Position numbers and translations under genes: made by a program. A model generated the notes under the pieces. The model was not told the origin of the DNA, searched no databases, and saw only the letters and a list, made by a program, of their open reading frames with translations. Below, piece by piece: positions 1 through 8,930 of a stretch of 55,000 nt of DNA (position 1 is its first letter; every line of letters begins with the position of its first letter). The DNA lies in the NCBI RefSeq assembly GCF_001720585.1, contig NZ_MABH01000164.1, positions 1-55,000 of the forward strand, given 5' to 3'. This DNA is from Cereibacter johrii. GTDB taxonomy: Bacteria > Pseudomonadota > Alphaproteobacteria > Rhodobacterales > Rhodobacteraceae.

Positions 1-1
1 G

Positions 2-139
2 TCGGGCGTGGTCCGCGGCATCCGCGCGCCGGCTCCGCGGCCCACGGCCCTGGGCGGGCTCTGGCTCGCGCTCTTCCTCACGCTGCCCTTCGCGGCCCTC
101 GGCGTGCTGATCGACTTCGGATCGCGGCTCCTTCAGTGA
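2..139 (+). CDS. C-terminal end of a small membrane protein (partial)
   Basis: An open frame enters from the left edge and stops at 137-139. The 45 visible residues are a basic, proline-rich stretch followed by one clear hydrophobic segment (about residues 18-37) and a short tail ending in RLLQ. This fits the last transmembrane helix of an inner-membrane protein. The start and most of the protein lie outside the window, so no family can be named. It converges on the flavin oxidoreductase gene to its right. Confidence 0.5.
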   Translation, partial: SGVVRGIRAPAPRPTALGGLWLALFLTLPFAALGVLIDFGSRLLQ

Positions 140-203
140 CCCGAGGAGCGGCCCCGCCCCGAGGGACAGGCGGAGGCGCTGTTTGGGGGCCCGCCTGCGG
201 CCG

Positions 204-2240
204 TCAGAGGTCGCGCACCAGCCGCAGCGCGTCATAGATCGCGGCGTGGGTGTTGCGCGCGGCCACTGCGTCGCCGATGCGGTAGAGGCGGAAGCGACCC
301 TCGGGATTGACCAGCCGATCCTGAGAGCCACCCGTGGCAAGGGCGTCGTAATCCACCTCGCCCAGGTTCGAAGAGAGCGGCTTCAGCTCGAAATAGAGAT
401 CGTCGAGGGGCCGCGTGCCATGGTTGACGACCACCTGATCGACCAGCCGGTCGCGCAGCGCGGGGCCGTAGTCGCTGCCCAGAACCGCGCGGAGGCGGTT
501 GCCTTCGCGCCTGACCGACTTGAGGCGCCATGTCACGGTGAAGGTCGCGTCGCGCGCCTGCAGGCTGCGCATGTAGGGCACGAGGTTCATCGCCATCACC
601 TCGGGCGCGAAGCTGCGGTCAGGCGTCACGATCTCGACCGCGGCCCCGGTCGCGGCGATGAGATCGGCCGCCTGAAGTCCCGCATGATCGCCTGCATCGT
701 CGAAGACGAGGGCGCTGGCAGCCGGCTTCACATCGCCCGAAAGGATGTCCCAGGCCGAGCAGACGAGGTCGTTGCCCTCCTCCAGCACCTCGGTATGCGG
801 CAGGCCTCCGGTGGCCACGATGACCGCATCGGGCTCTGTCGCAAGCACCGCCTCGGCGTCCGCGAAGCTGTTGAAATGGAATTTCACCCCCAGCTTCTCG
901 CACTGGTCGAGCCGCCAGCCCACGATCGACATCATCTCGCGCCGCCGCTCCTGTCGAGCGGTGAGCCGCACCTGACCGCCGGCCTCGGACGCGGCCTCGA
1001 ACACCGTCACCGCATGTCCGCGGCTGCCTGCCACGCGCGCGGCCTCGAGGCCGGCAGGACCGGCGCCGACAACGGTGATACGTTTTTTCACCGGGGCCGG
1101 CGCGATCTCGTGCGGCTGTTCGATCTCGCGCCCGCTGGAGGGGTTGTGCAGGCAGAGCGCCATGCCGCCCTGATAGATCCGGTCGAGGCAGTAGTTCGCG
1201 CCGACGCAGGGGCGGATGTCGTCTTCGCGGCCCTCGACGATCTTGCGCACGAGATGGGGGTCGGCCAGATGGGCGCGAGTCATGCCCACCATGTCGAGCT
1301 TGCCGCTGGCGATGGCATGGCGCGCCGTCGCTACGTCGGGAATGCGCGCCGCATGGAAGGTGGGAAAGCCGGTGGCGGCCCGGATCTCGCCCGCGAAATC
1401 GAGATGGGGCGCGCTGCGCATCCCCTGGATCGGGATCAGGTCGGTGAGGCCGGGGTCGGTGTCGATATGTCCCTTCACGACATTCAGGAAATCGATCAGC
1501 CCGCTCTCCTTCAGCCGGCGCGAGACCTCGAGCCCCTCGGCCGCGCCCATGCCGCCCGCCAGATCCTGATCGCCCGTGTAGCGGACGCCCACGATGAAGT
1601 CGGGCCCCACGCGCTTGCGGATCGCACCGAGCACCTCGAAGGTGAAGCGCAGACGGTTCTCGAGGCTGCCGCCCCAGGGCGCCTCGAGATCGTTGGTCAG
1701 AGGCGACCAGAACTGCTCGAGCAGGTGGCCGTAGGCCTCGAGCTCGATCCCGTCGAGGCCCGCCGCCTTCATCCGCTCGGCCGCATCGGCGAAGTCGCCC
1801 ACGATGCGGGCGATGTCCCACTCCTCCATCCGCTTGGGGAAGGCGCGGTGCGCCGCCTCGCGCTCGTGGCTCGGAGCCACCACCGGAAGCCAGTCGCCCT
1901 TGTCCCACCGCGTGCGCCGCCCGAGATGGGTGAGCTGGATCATCACCGCCGCGCCATGGTCGTGGCATTCGTCGGCTAGCTTTTTCATCCAGCCCACGAC
2001 CTCGTCCTTCCAGACCAGGACATTGTTGAAGACGGGCGGACTGTCGCGGGAGACGCTGGCCGATCCTGCCGTCATGGTCAGGGCCACGCCCGCCTTCGCG
2101 CGCTCGACATGATAGGCGCGGTAGCGGTCCTTCGGCATCCCGTCCTCGGGATAGGCCGGCTCGTGGCTGGTGATGAGGATGCGGTTGCGCAGCGTGAGAT
2201 GCTTGAGCCGGTAGGGCTGGAGGAGCGGGTCGTTCGACAT
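204..2240 (-). CDS. NADH:flavin oxidoreductase / Fe-S flavoenzyme of the trimethylamine-dehydrogenase and dimethylglycine-demethylase type
   Basis: The 678-residue protein has an N-terminal Old-Yellow-Enzyme FMN barrel (about 1-340), a cysteine cluster (about 345-370), then an FAD/NAD(P)-binding Rossmann region starting at VVGAGPAGLEAA (about 390). This order is that of trimethylamine dehydrogenase, 2,4-dienoyl-CoA reductase and the N-methyl amino-acid demethylases. The cluster reads CVGANYC...ALC, so the second cysteine of the usual CxxCxxC pattern is alanine; I recall the same pattern in DgcA/stachydrine-demethylase relatives. Demethylation of a methylated amine or betaine is therefore a fair guess, not proven. 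The start has a good ribosome site (AAGGAG). The gene is divergent from a TetR-type regulator that probably controls it. Confidence 0.85.
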   Translation of the reverse strand: MSNDPLLQPYRLKHLTLRNRILITSHEPAYPEDGMPKDRYRAYHVERAKAGVALTMTAGSASVSRDSPPVFNNVLVWKDEVVGWMKKLADECHDHGAAVMIQLTHLGRRTRWDKGDWLPVVAPSHEREAAHRAFPKRMEEWDIARIVGDFADAAERMKAAGLDGIELEAYGHLLEQFWSPLTNDLEAPWGGSLENRLRFTFEVLGAIRKRVGPDFIVGVRYTGDQDLAGGMGAAEGLEVSRRLKESGLIDFLNVVKGHIDTDPGLTDLIPIQGMRSAPHLDFAGEIRAATGFPTFHAARIPDVATARHAIASGKLDMVGMTRAHLADPHLVRKIVEGREDDIRPCVGANYCLDRIYQGGMALCLHNPSSGREIEQPHEIAPAPVKKRITVVGAGPAGLEAARVAGSRGHAVTVFEAASEAGGQVRLTARQERRREMMSIVGWRLDQCEKLGVKFHFNSFADAEAVLATEPDAVIVATGGLPHTEVLEEGNDLVCSAWDILSGDVKPAASALVFDDAGDHAGLQAADLIAATGAAVEIVTPDRSFAPEVMAMNLVPYMRSLQARDATFTVTWRLKSVRREGNRLRAVLGSDYGPALRDRLVDQVVVNHGTRPLDDLYFELKPLSSNLGEVDYDALATGGSQDRLVNPEGRFRLYRIGDAVAARNTHAAIYDALRLVRDL

Positions 2241-2267
2241 GGGAGACTCCTTGGCGGGACGGCTGCA

Positions 2268-2296
2268 TCATTTGCCGGAATGTGCAGATGTGTCAA
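2268..2296 (-). promoter_or_regulatory. Predicted sigma-70-type promoter of the flavin oxidoreductase gene
   Basis: On the minus strand a perfect -35 box TTGACA (2296-2291) is followed after exactly 17 bases by AAATGA (2273-2268). This lies about 30 bases upstream of the oxidoreductase start. Position and spacing support it; the -10 is a weak match. Confidence 0.5.
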
Positions 2297-2331
2297 TTAA
2301 AGGTTCTGCGGTGCACGATGGATGATCCGGG

Positions 2332-2343
2332 GCGAACATTCGC
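2332..2343. promoter_or_regulatory. Small inverted repeat, possible regulator operator
   Basis: GCGAACATTCGC has 5-bp arms around a 2-base spacer. It lies in the divergent space between the flavin oxidoreductase and the TetR-type gene, just upstream of the latter. Palindromic operators in such gaps are typical for TetR proteins, but this one is short and could be chance. Confidence 0.3.
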
Positions 2344-2379
2344 TTGCCTGCCGCCTGTCGCCCGCCTAAGCACGGTGAC

Positions 2380-3003
2380 ATGGAGGAACGGGAATCCGAG
2401 ACGGGGTGGCGCGGATCGCGCGACGGCTGGCTTCAGGCGGCCTACGAGGCGCTGATCGAGGGCGGCGTGGAATCGGTCAAGATCATGACCCTCGCAGCGC
2501 AGCTGAAGCTCTCGCGCACCAGCTTCTACTGGTTCTTCAAGGACCGGGCCGACGTGCTCGATGCGCTGCGCAGCCAGTGGGCCGGGACGACGACCGCGCC
2601 CCTCGTGGCGGCCTGCGCCGAATATGCCGAAAGCAGGGCCGAGGCCATGCTGAACGTGCTGGCCTGCTTTCTCTCGGGGCGGTTCGATGCGCGGTTCGAA
2701 TTCGCCGCCCGCAGCTGGGGCCTGCAGGATCCCTCCATGGCTGCGGCCGTCGAGGCGGCAGATGCCGACCGGCTGGCGGCGCTGACGGACATGCTGGCGC
2801 GGTGGGGGCACGATCCGCAGGAGGCGGACGTGCGGGCGCGAACGGTCTATCTGGTGCAGATCGGCTATATCTCGATGCGGGCGGAGGAGACGCTGGAGAC
2901 GCGGCTCGCGCGCATTCCGAGCTATGTCGAGATCTACACCGGCGTGCGCCCGGAGTCGCGCGAGATGGCGCGGTTCCGGGCCAGACTGGGCCTCGCGGCC
3001 TGA
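2380..3003 (+). CDS. TetR/AcrR-family transcriptional regulator
   Basis: The protein is 207 residues from the ATG at 2380; a TTG start at 2344 would add 12. The first ~60 residues form a TetR-type helix-turn-helix: AAYEALIEGGVESVKIMTLA, then LKLSRTSFYWFFKDRADVL, the usual recognition-helix motif. The rest is a helical ligand/dimer domain with no recognisable specificity. It is divergent from the flavin oxidoreductase, about 140 bp away, with a palindrome between, so local control of that enzyme is the likely role. The inducer is unknown. Confidence 0.85.
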   Translation: MEERESETGWRGSRDGWLQAAYEALIEGGVESVKIMTLAAQLKLSRTSFYWFFKDRADVLDALRSQWAGTTTAPLVAACAEYAESRAEAMLNVLACFLSGRFDARFEFAARSWGLQDPSMAAAVEAADADRLAALTDMLARWGHDPQEADVRARTVYLVQIGYISMRAEETLETRLARIPSYVEIYTGVRPESREMARFRARLGLAA

Positions 3004-3242
3004 GGCGAGCGCCGCAGGCGCCTTCGCCGGGGGGGGCGATGCACGTTCAGGAAGCGCCCACTCCTCCTGCGCGGGTACTGAGCGCAACCCTGACGTGTAA
3101 CGGCATGGGTTTTAGGGCGTTTTCGCGATTGGTGCCTTGAAAGACGGGGCCGGATCGGCATCCTTGAATCATCTTTTATCTTTTCTTTGGCACGCGCGCC
3201 TTCGGGTGGCGCACGCAAACTGATCGTTCGAGGATTTTCGGC

Positions 3243-4409
3243 ATGAACCTTCGCAGGACGCTGCTCGTTTCCACGCACAACATGGATGCCCGGCCGTGGA
3301 GCGGCGTGCTCTGGGAATGGGCCAATGTCGTCTCGCGGCTCGAGGGCGGGCGCGTGATCGCGCCGCAGGACCGTCTCTACCGGCCGGGCGCAGGGGCGGT
3401 GAGCCTGCCGTTGCGCGACCGGCTGGAGCTCAAGTACCGCAAGCTGCGCGGGCGCTACATCCCGCGGATGGAGCCGATGACGCTCGATCTCGATTACGAC
3501 CTCACGCTCTATACCTGCCAGTTCGTCTATGAGATCGAGGAGATCGACCAGATCCGGCAGTGGCGCGATCGGTCGGGGATTGCCGCGATCTTCCTTCTGG
3601 AAAGCTGGTCCTCGACCTTCGAGCAATGGAAGGACAAGCTGCGGCTTCTGGACCGGTTCGACCATGTCTTCGTGCTGAACGGCTCGAGCAAGGAGGCGCT
3701 GGCACGCTATACGAGCGCGCCGATCACGCAACTGTCCACGGCGACGGACACGATGCTGACCGCGCCGTTTCCGCATCTGCCGAAGCGCGGCATCGATGTG
3801 ACGGTGATCGGGCGCCGCGACGCGTCGGTGCACGAGCGTCTCCTCGATCTCTCGGCCGAGCGCGACCTTGTCTATGTCTATGACGTCTGGAAGGGGCAGG
3901 AGATGCGCGACGGCTGGGCGCCGGTGCGGCGCTACAATGCCGACCTGATCCGGCACAGCCACTGCTTCCTTGCCTGGGATCCGGGCGATCCCTCTGCGGT
4001 GCGGGAACTGGCGGGCGGCGACCGGGCGCTCTCGACGCGCTATTTCGAGGGGGCGGCCGGCGGTGCGCTCGTCCTCGGCAGTGCGCCCGACTGCCCGGAA
4101 TATCATCAGGCCTTCGACTGGCCCGACGCGCTGATCCCGCTCGATCGGGACATCGGCGAGGTGCTGGCCGAACTCGAGGACGATCCGGCCCGGGTCGAGC
4201 GGGCGCGGCGCAGCAACATCGCGCAGTCTCTGCGCCGCCACGACTGGGCTCACCGCTGGAAGCGCGTGCTCGACACGCTGGGGCTCGAGGCCACGCCCGA
4301 ACATGAGCGGAGGCTCCAGCAGCTCAATGAGATGGCCGCCCATGTCGAGCGGGCGGAGCCCATCGTCCGCACGCGGCCGACGGTGCTCACCTCGTCCGCA
4401 GCGGGCTAG
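3243..4409 (+). CDS. Glycosyltransferase-like protein (GT-B type, CgeB-like)
   Basis: This 388-residue cytoplasmic protein starts MNLRRTLLVSTHNMD, suggesting a Rossmann strand, and continues with a GT-B-like pattern. The C-terminal half has DVTVIGRRD (about 195), a segment with STRYFEGAAGGALVLGSAP (about 260-280) that resembles the donor-binding E(A/G)xxxG region of family-1 transferases, and a final helical RRHDWAHRW segment as in CgeB-like glycosyltransferases. The acceptor and sugar are not evident, and no polysaccharide genes are nearby. The start follows an AT-rich leader. Confidence 0.65.
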   Translation: MNLRRTLLVSTHNMDARPWSGVLWEWANVVSRLEGGRVIAPQDRLYRPGAGAVSLPLRDRLELKYRKLRGRYIPRMEPMTLDLDYDLTLYTCQFVYEIEEIDQIRQWRDRSGIAAIFLLESWSSTFEQWKDKLRLLDRFDHVFVLNGSSKEALARYTSAPITQLSTATDTMLTAPFPHLPKRGIDVTVIGRRDASVHERLLDLSAERDLVYVYDVWKGQEMRDGWAPVRRYNADLIRHSHCFLAWDPGDPSAVRELAGGDRALSTRYFEGAAGGALVLGSAPDCPEYHQAFDWPDALIPLDRDIGEVLAELEDDPARVERARRSNIAQSLRRHDWAHRWKRVLDTLGLEATPEHERRLQQLNEMAAHVERAEPIVRTRPTVLTSSAAG

Positions 4410-4648
4410 GAGGAGCCTCGGCGGGGCCCTGAAGATGTCCGTGGGAAGTGGCGTCGCCCGGCGGTAACGCCTTAGGGATCGCTGGCCTGCGCGGCACCGG
4501 AGGGGCGTCGCGCGGCAGGCCCTTCGGCAGTGCCCTCTCGACGGCGGAGCGCCTTCGACAGGCGGCGCCTTGTGCAGGCCGAAGGCGCGAGAGTTTCCGG
4601 CCCGAGGATCGGGAGGGGCGCCCCCTCGCGCCGGCCCGCGACCGCCGA

Positions 4649-5866
4649 TCAGGCCGCGGCCGAGACCTTTCGTCCATGGGCGGTGGTGCGGGTGAGGCGG
4701 GCCCCCAGCTCGTCCTGAAAGCTGTCGAGCTGGGCCACGATCTGATCGAGGGCGCTGTCGCTCTGGCGGTGAACCGCCCCTTCGATCCGGCTGAGCATCC
4801 GGATCGAGCCGAGCGCACTCACATGGTGGTTCATCTGCGCGAGGTGGCTTCCGAGATCCGCCGCATCGCACAGGGCGCGGCGACTGCAGTCCTCCGCCCT
4901 CGCGCGATAGTGCGCGGCCGCTTCCGCGAGCCGGCCGCGCTCGGCCTCCGGATCTCCGACGCCCGCTTCGGCGTCGCGGGCAAAACTTGCCGACATTTCC
5001 TCGAGAAGAAGGCTTGCGCCCTCGAGGAACAGGGTCTCGGCCGCGGACCGGGCGATGCCGAGGCTTCCGCCCCTGTGCTGCTCGATCCAGCGGCTCATCC
5101 CATCCGACAGGAGCGCGTAATTGTCGGCGATGGCGCTCAGGGCGCGCCCGCCTCCCTCGAGACGCGACGCCACGATGCGCAGGTTGGTGGTGATGAGGAT
5201 CGCCTTCCGGAACATGCGCCGCATCGCTTCAAGTTCGGCCTCGATGCCGTCCGCCGCGCGAAGCGCCGCCAGAGCCGCGCCGAGATCCGGGGCGGGTAGG
5301 CCGGTTTCTTCGGCGCGGCAGGCAAGCTCCGCCGCGAGCGTCTGCGCCTGAAACGAGTCATACCCGGAGAAGCCCTCCCGCGAGAGCTGCGCGAGGAGAG
5401 CGGAGGCTCCCTCCGCTGGAGTCGCCCCGTCTGCCTCGGCCGCCAGAAGCTCCGCATAGACCTCCTGCACCCGGCGGAAGGTCGCGCTGGCGGGCTTGAT
5501 GCGCACGGAGAGGAAGCCCTCGCGGATCGGCACCACCACGGCGAAGACCCAATAGGCGCGCCCGTCTATGGCGCGGTTGCAGACATGGACGCCGGTGGGA
5601 CGTCCCGCCTTCAGCCGCTCCCAGAGCAGGTGGAACGCGGCCTTCGGCATGATCGGGTGGCGGACGATGCGGTGCGGCGCACCGATGAGTTGTCCGGCGT
5701 CGTAGCCTGAGACGCGGCGGAAGACGGAGTTGCCGGCATGGATCACGCCCCGCCCGTCGGTGCGCGAGAAGAAGATCTCGTCGAAGCCGATCGGCACCTC
5801 GTCGGTCGCAGCCTGCGGCAAGGGACTGGGTGCGAGAGGATGCGGCGCGCGCACAGGTCGTGTCAT
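4649..5866 (-). CDS. PAS-domain sensor protein (Aer-like PAS, no kinase or output domain seen)
   Basis: From the ATG at 5866 the protein has 405 residues. Residues ~20-125 form a PAS domain of the Aer type: FFSRTDGRGVIHAGNSVF, SGYDAGQLIGAPHRIVRHP, MPKAAFHLLW, then a YWVFAVVVPI strand. The remaining ~270 residues are largely helical and alanine/glutamate-rich, ending in SALGSIRMLSRIEGAVHR. No methyl-accepting, kinase or GGDEF motif is seen. It may sense redox state or a small ligand and pass the signal by protein contact. A longer frame begins at 5956, but the ATG at 5866 gives a normal PAS-protein N-terminus. Confidence 0.7.
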   Translation of the reverse strand: MTRPVRAPHPLAPSPLPQAATDEVPIGFDEIFFSRTDGRGVIHAGNSVFRRVSGYDAGQLIGAPHRIVRHPIMPKAAFHLLWERLKAGRPTGVHVCNRAIDGRAYWVFAVVVPIREGFLSVRIKPASATFRRVQEVYAELLAAEADGATPAEGASALLAQLSREGFSGYDSFQAQTLAAELACRAEETGLPAPDLGAALAALRAADGIEAELEAMRRMFRKAILITTNLRIVASRLEGGGRALSAIADNYALLSDGMSRWIEQHRGGSLGIARSAAETLFLEGASLLLEEMSASFARDAEAGVGDPEAERGRLAEAAAHYRARAEDCSRRALCDAADLGSHLAQMNHHVSALGSIRMLSRIEGAVHRQSDSALDQIVAQLDSFQDELGARLTRTTAHGRKVSAAA

Positions 5867-6421
5867 GCTGGTAACCCTGGTGCCGACTTGCAGGCGGCGG
5901 ACAATCGGTAAGACCTCAACTCGACGCCCGGTGGCCGCATCCTGCAGGAGGTGCACGATGCGGCCGACGCGCGCGTCACGTCCTTCTGGTCTAGCCGCAC
6001 CGGCACTCCTGACCAGCCGGCAAAAAGACGCGTAAAACTCTATCGAAAGTCGATGGTCGCGGCGGTGCAGCGCGGGCTTGTCCGGCTCTGCGCCCGAGCA
6101 GGATCCGGGAGCGTCCGCCGTATTGCTGTTTCGGCGTGAGGCATCGCCCGATCGCCGCCAAGCGGCGCGCCTGCCGCCCCCGGCTGCCTTTCAGGGTTGA
6201 CCGGCCGCGCGCCTGCGTCGCGGCCACCGCGATCCGCGCATCTCGGTCGCACCACGCAGCTTGACGCCTGCCAAGACCCTGCGGACGGAGATCATGTTCC
6301 TCACATGAGGCCCAGAGCACCCGTCATCGGCACCCGGACAGATCAGCAGGACAGGGTCGGGCGAGGAGGCGACCGAGAGCAGAGGCGTCGTGCGAGGCAC
6401 GGCCTCTTGTGCCCTGCCGTC
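5867..6421. other. Intergenic stretch with no recognisable gene
   Basis: About 550 GC-rich bases lie between the PAS-protein start and the MTHFR-like remnant. Short open frames exist on both strands, but none has a ribosome site, a known motif or plausible protein composition. I see no RNA gene. It may include the PAS-gene promoter and decayed sequence. Confidence 0.5.
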
Positions 6422-6766
6422 TCATCGCGGCTGTCCGAGCCAGCTGACCGAAGCCTCCGTCGGGCCGAACGGAAAGAGATGGAGACCCTCTAGCCCCAGC
6501 GCGGGCTCCTGCGCTCCGGCCTCGGCCAGGGCGGCCGTGAACCGCTCGATGCTGAACCCCTCCGGATCGCTTGCCGGGCGAGCGAGCCGCTCGGCGGAGC
6601 GCCCGGCGCCGAGATCGCGCGCGAACTCCGACAGGATGTGTCGATCGGCCGGTCCGGCGGTGCCCACGCGCAGCGGCACCGTCAGGCCCAGACTGCGGAG
6701 CCGGCGGGCCAGCGCCACCACGGGCGCGGCGTCGAAGGCGAATTGCGAGATCAGAAGGGCGGCCCA
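6422..6766 (-). pseudogene. C-terminal remnant of a methylenetetrahydrofolate-reductase-like gene
   Basis: The minus strand reads LLISQFAFDAAPVVALARRL at its upstream end and GLHLFPFGPTEASVSWLGQ near its stop. Both match the C-terminal third of the MetF-type TIM barrel (the I/TQF-FDA strand and the final HxxPFG strand). Only about 110 residues remain. Homology fades near 6757-6766, and an in-frame TAA lies just upstream beside the IS66 target site. No N-terminal part is seen elsewhere in the window. It is therefore a truncated relic, left either by the island insertion or an earlier deletion. Confidence 0.65.
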
Positions 6767-6787
6767 AGAGTTACCCGAGGCCCAGCA

Positions 6788-6795
6788 AACTTAGG
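6788..6795. repeat. Left target-site duplication of the IS66 element (AACTTAGG)
   Basis: AACTTAGG directly abuts the left end of the insertion sequence and is repeated exactly at 9390-9397. Eight base pairs is the duplication length known for the IS66 family, so it fixes the element ends. Confidence 0.9.
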
Positions 6796-6821
6796 GTAAC
6801 CGCCCGATTGTGACCACCCTT
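6796..6821. repeat. Left terminal inverted repeat of IS66 element
   Basis: The 26 bases starting GTAACCGCCCGATTGTG align with the reverse complement of the right end, which starts GTAAGCACCCGGTTGTG. There are a handful of mismatches over the 26 bp. GTAA-starting ends are characteristic of IS66. Confidence 0.9.
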
Positions 6822-6901
6822 GCGGGTTCAACTGATATCTGGGGTGCGTGATACGACGTCGTTATTGGCGTCGTTACTGACGTCAACGAGATCTGCGCAG
6901 A

Positions 6902-8521
6902 TCAGGCGGCGATCTTGTTGTCGCCGGCTGGCAGGGGCTTCCAGTTCCAGGGAAGCAGTTCGTAAAGCCGCGGGTTGATGTGGTCGTTGATACGCGCCAG
7001 CACGTCGGCGAGGTAGGCCTGCGGGTCGAGTCCGCTCAGTTTCGCGCTCTCGATCAGCGTCATGGCACGGGCGAGCGTTTCGCCCCCGGCGTCGTTGCCG
7101 GCGAAGAGCCAGTTCTTCCGCCCGATGCCGATCGGCCGCATGGCGCGCTCGGCCGGATTGTTGTCGATGGCCACACGCCCATCCTCAAGGAAGAGGCAGA
7201 AGGCATCCCAGCGGTTCAGGGCGTAGCGGAACGCCTTCGCCAGGTCGCTCTTGCCCGAGATATACTCAAGCTGCTCCTCGGCCCAGGCCTTGAACGCCCT
7301 GACCTTCGGACGGCTGTGCGCCTGGCGGACAGCGCGGCGCTCGTCGGCACTGCGGCCGTTGATCTGCGCTTCGATGTCGTAGAGCGCGCCGATCCGTTCG
7401 AGCGCCTCGCGGGCAATCTCGGAGCCGGTCTCCTTCTCGACCTCGAAGAAGGCCCTTCGCAGATGCGCCCAACAGGCTGCTTCGCGGAACCGGGCCTCGC
7501 CATTCCCCTCCGCCAGATAGAGGTCCTTGAAGCCGGCGTAAGCATCGGCCTGCAGGATCCCCTTGCCGGCCCCGAGGTGCTTCTGCGAGTGCTCGCCCTT
7601 GCGATCGGGCGAGAAGTGATAGGCCACGGCCGGTGGCGCGGTCCCCGACCAAGGCCGCTGGTCGCGGACATAGGCCCAGATCCGCCCCTCCTTCACGCCC
7701 TTGCCGAGCTCGGCCTTCTTCGACCGGTCGAGCACCCGGATCGGCGTGTCGTCAGCGTGGAGCAGGTCCGAGGCCAGAACATCCTTGCGGATCAGCTCGA
7801 CCAGCGGCGCCAGCGTCTTCATCGCGCCGCCGCACCAGCCCGCAAGCGTGGTGTCGGGGATGTCGGCCCCCATCCGGGCGAAGATCTCGTTCAGGCGATA
7901 GAGCGGAAGGTGGTCGTCGTATTTGGCGACGAGAATGAAGGCCAAAAGGCTCGGACCGGCGAGGCTGCCCGGGATCGGGCGGGTCGGCGCCGGGCATTGC
8001 ACCATGCGCTCGCAGCACCGGCAGGACTTCTTCGGCCGCGCCACCTCGATCAGCTTCAGCCGGGCCGTGATCATGTCGAGGATCTGGCTCACGTCCTCGC
8101 CGACGAGGCGCAGGGCGCCGCCGCAATCCGGGCAGGTCTCGCCGGGATCGAGCTCGCGGCGCTCGCGCGGCGTGTCGGGCGACACCCGCGGACGGCGGCG
8201 CGGCGCCTTCTCCGGGGCGTCACCATCGCCCTGTTCATCCGGCGCCCCGGAGACCAGTGTGGTCTCGACGCTTTCCGGCTCGGGCGGCGGAGCGACCTCG
8301 GCCTGCGCCACCTGCAGGCTCTCGAGTGCGAACTCCAGTTGCTCGATCTCGCGGGCGATCTTCTCCGAGCCCTTGCCGAAGGCCTGCCGCTTCAGCCGCG
8401 CGATCCGCATCCGGAGCGACTGCACCAGCAGGTCGTGCGCGCGCAGCGTAGCCTGCAGCTGAAGGATCATCACCTTCAGGGCAGCAGGGTCGTCCGGCAG
8501 GGAAGCAGCGGTGAGCGACAT
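6902..8521 (-). CDS. tnpC: IS66-family transposase TnpC
   Basis: This 539-residue protein is full length for the family. It has an N-terminal leucine-rich coiled-coil (residues ~10-75), a linker, and a zinc-binding segment CPDCGG...CRCCE (about 133-175). The DDE catalytic core follows, with the first Asp in LLHADDTPIRVL, the second in LQADAYAGF and the Glu in NNPAERAMRPIGIGRKNW. A C-terminal HTH-like tail ends in LLPWNW. It catalyses cut/copy and strand transfer of the element, with TnpA and TnpB as accessory proteins. It is the last gene of the element's operon, 64 bp downstream of tnpB. Confidence 0.97.
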   Translation of the reverse strand: MSLTAASLPDDPAALKVMILQLQATLRAHDLLVQSLRMRIARLKRQAFGKGSEKIAREIEQLEFALESLQVAQAEVAPPPEPESVETTLVSGAPDEQGDGDAPEKAPRRRPRVSPDTPRERRELDPGETCPDCGGALRLVGEDVSQILDMITARLKLIEVARPKKSCRCCERMVQCPAPTRPIPGSLAGPSLLAFILVAKYDDHLPLYRLNEIFARMGADIPDTTLAGWCGGAMKTLAPLVELIRKDVLASDLLHADDTPIRVLDRSKKAELGKGVKEGRIWAYVRDQRPWSGTAPPAVAYHFSPDRKGEHSQKHLGAGKGILQADAYAGFKDLYLAEGNGEARFREAACWAHLRRAFFEVEKETGSEIAREALERIGALYDIEAQINGRSADERRAVRQAHSRPKVRAFKAWAEEQLEYISGKSDLAKAFRYALNRWDAFCLFLEDGRVAIDNNPAERAMRPIGIGRKNWLFAGNDAGGETLARAMTLIESAKLSGLDPQAYLADVLARINDHINPRLYELLPWNWKPLPAGDNKIAA

Positions 8522-8585
8522 GGGCCATTGCTACCATGCCGGCGCCAAAAGGCCCAACAAAACAATGGGAAAGCGGCGCTTTGAC

Positions 8586-8930
8586 TCACATCCGCGTCGG
8601 CGCGCTCGTCCAGCGCGGCTGGCGCCAATCGATCCCTTCCCAGAGCATAGCCATCTGCGCAGGTGTCAGTGCAACCTTGCCCTCGGTGGCCTTCGGCCAG
8701 GGGAAGTGCCCGCGCTCGAGCACCTTGTAATAGAGGCAGAAGCCCTGCCCATCCCAATGCAAGATCTTCAGCCGGTCGCCCATGCGTCCCCGAAACACCA
8801 GGAGCGCGCCGCCAGCAGGATCCTCTCCCAGCACCTTCTTCGCCCGCGCGCAGAGCCCCGCGATCCCGCAGCGCATGTCCGTGGTGCCTGCCGCGAGAAA
8901 CACGCGCACGCCATTCCCAGGCCCGATCAT
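8586..8930 (-). CDS. tnpB: IS66 accessory protein TnpB (IS66 Orf2)
   Basis: This 114-residue protein shows the family signature: VRVFLAAGTTDMRCGIAGL at the N-terminus, then GALLVFRGRMGDRLKILHWDG and FCLYYKVLERGHFPWP. It is needed with TnpA and TnpC for transposition of IS66 elements, though its exact function is unknown. The ATG overlaps the tnpA stop as ATGA, so translation is coupled. Confidence 0.97.
   Translation of the reverse strand: MIGPGNGVRVFLAAGTTDMRCGIAGLCARAKKVLGEDPAGGALLVFRGRMGDRLKILHWDGQGFCLYYKVLERGHFPWPKATEGKVALTPAQMAMLWEGIDWRQPRWTSAPTRM

Noticed and set aside
6771-6800. GTTACCC and GGGTAAC inverted pair at the IS66 left junction
   Set aside because: One arm lies inside the element end and the other outside, with the target duplication between, so it is not a terminator or second IS end. 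Probably chance.
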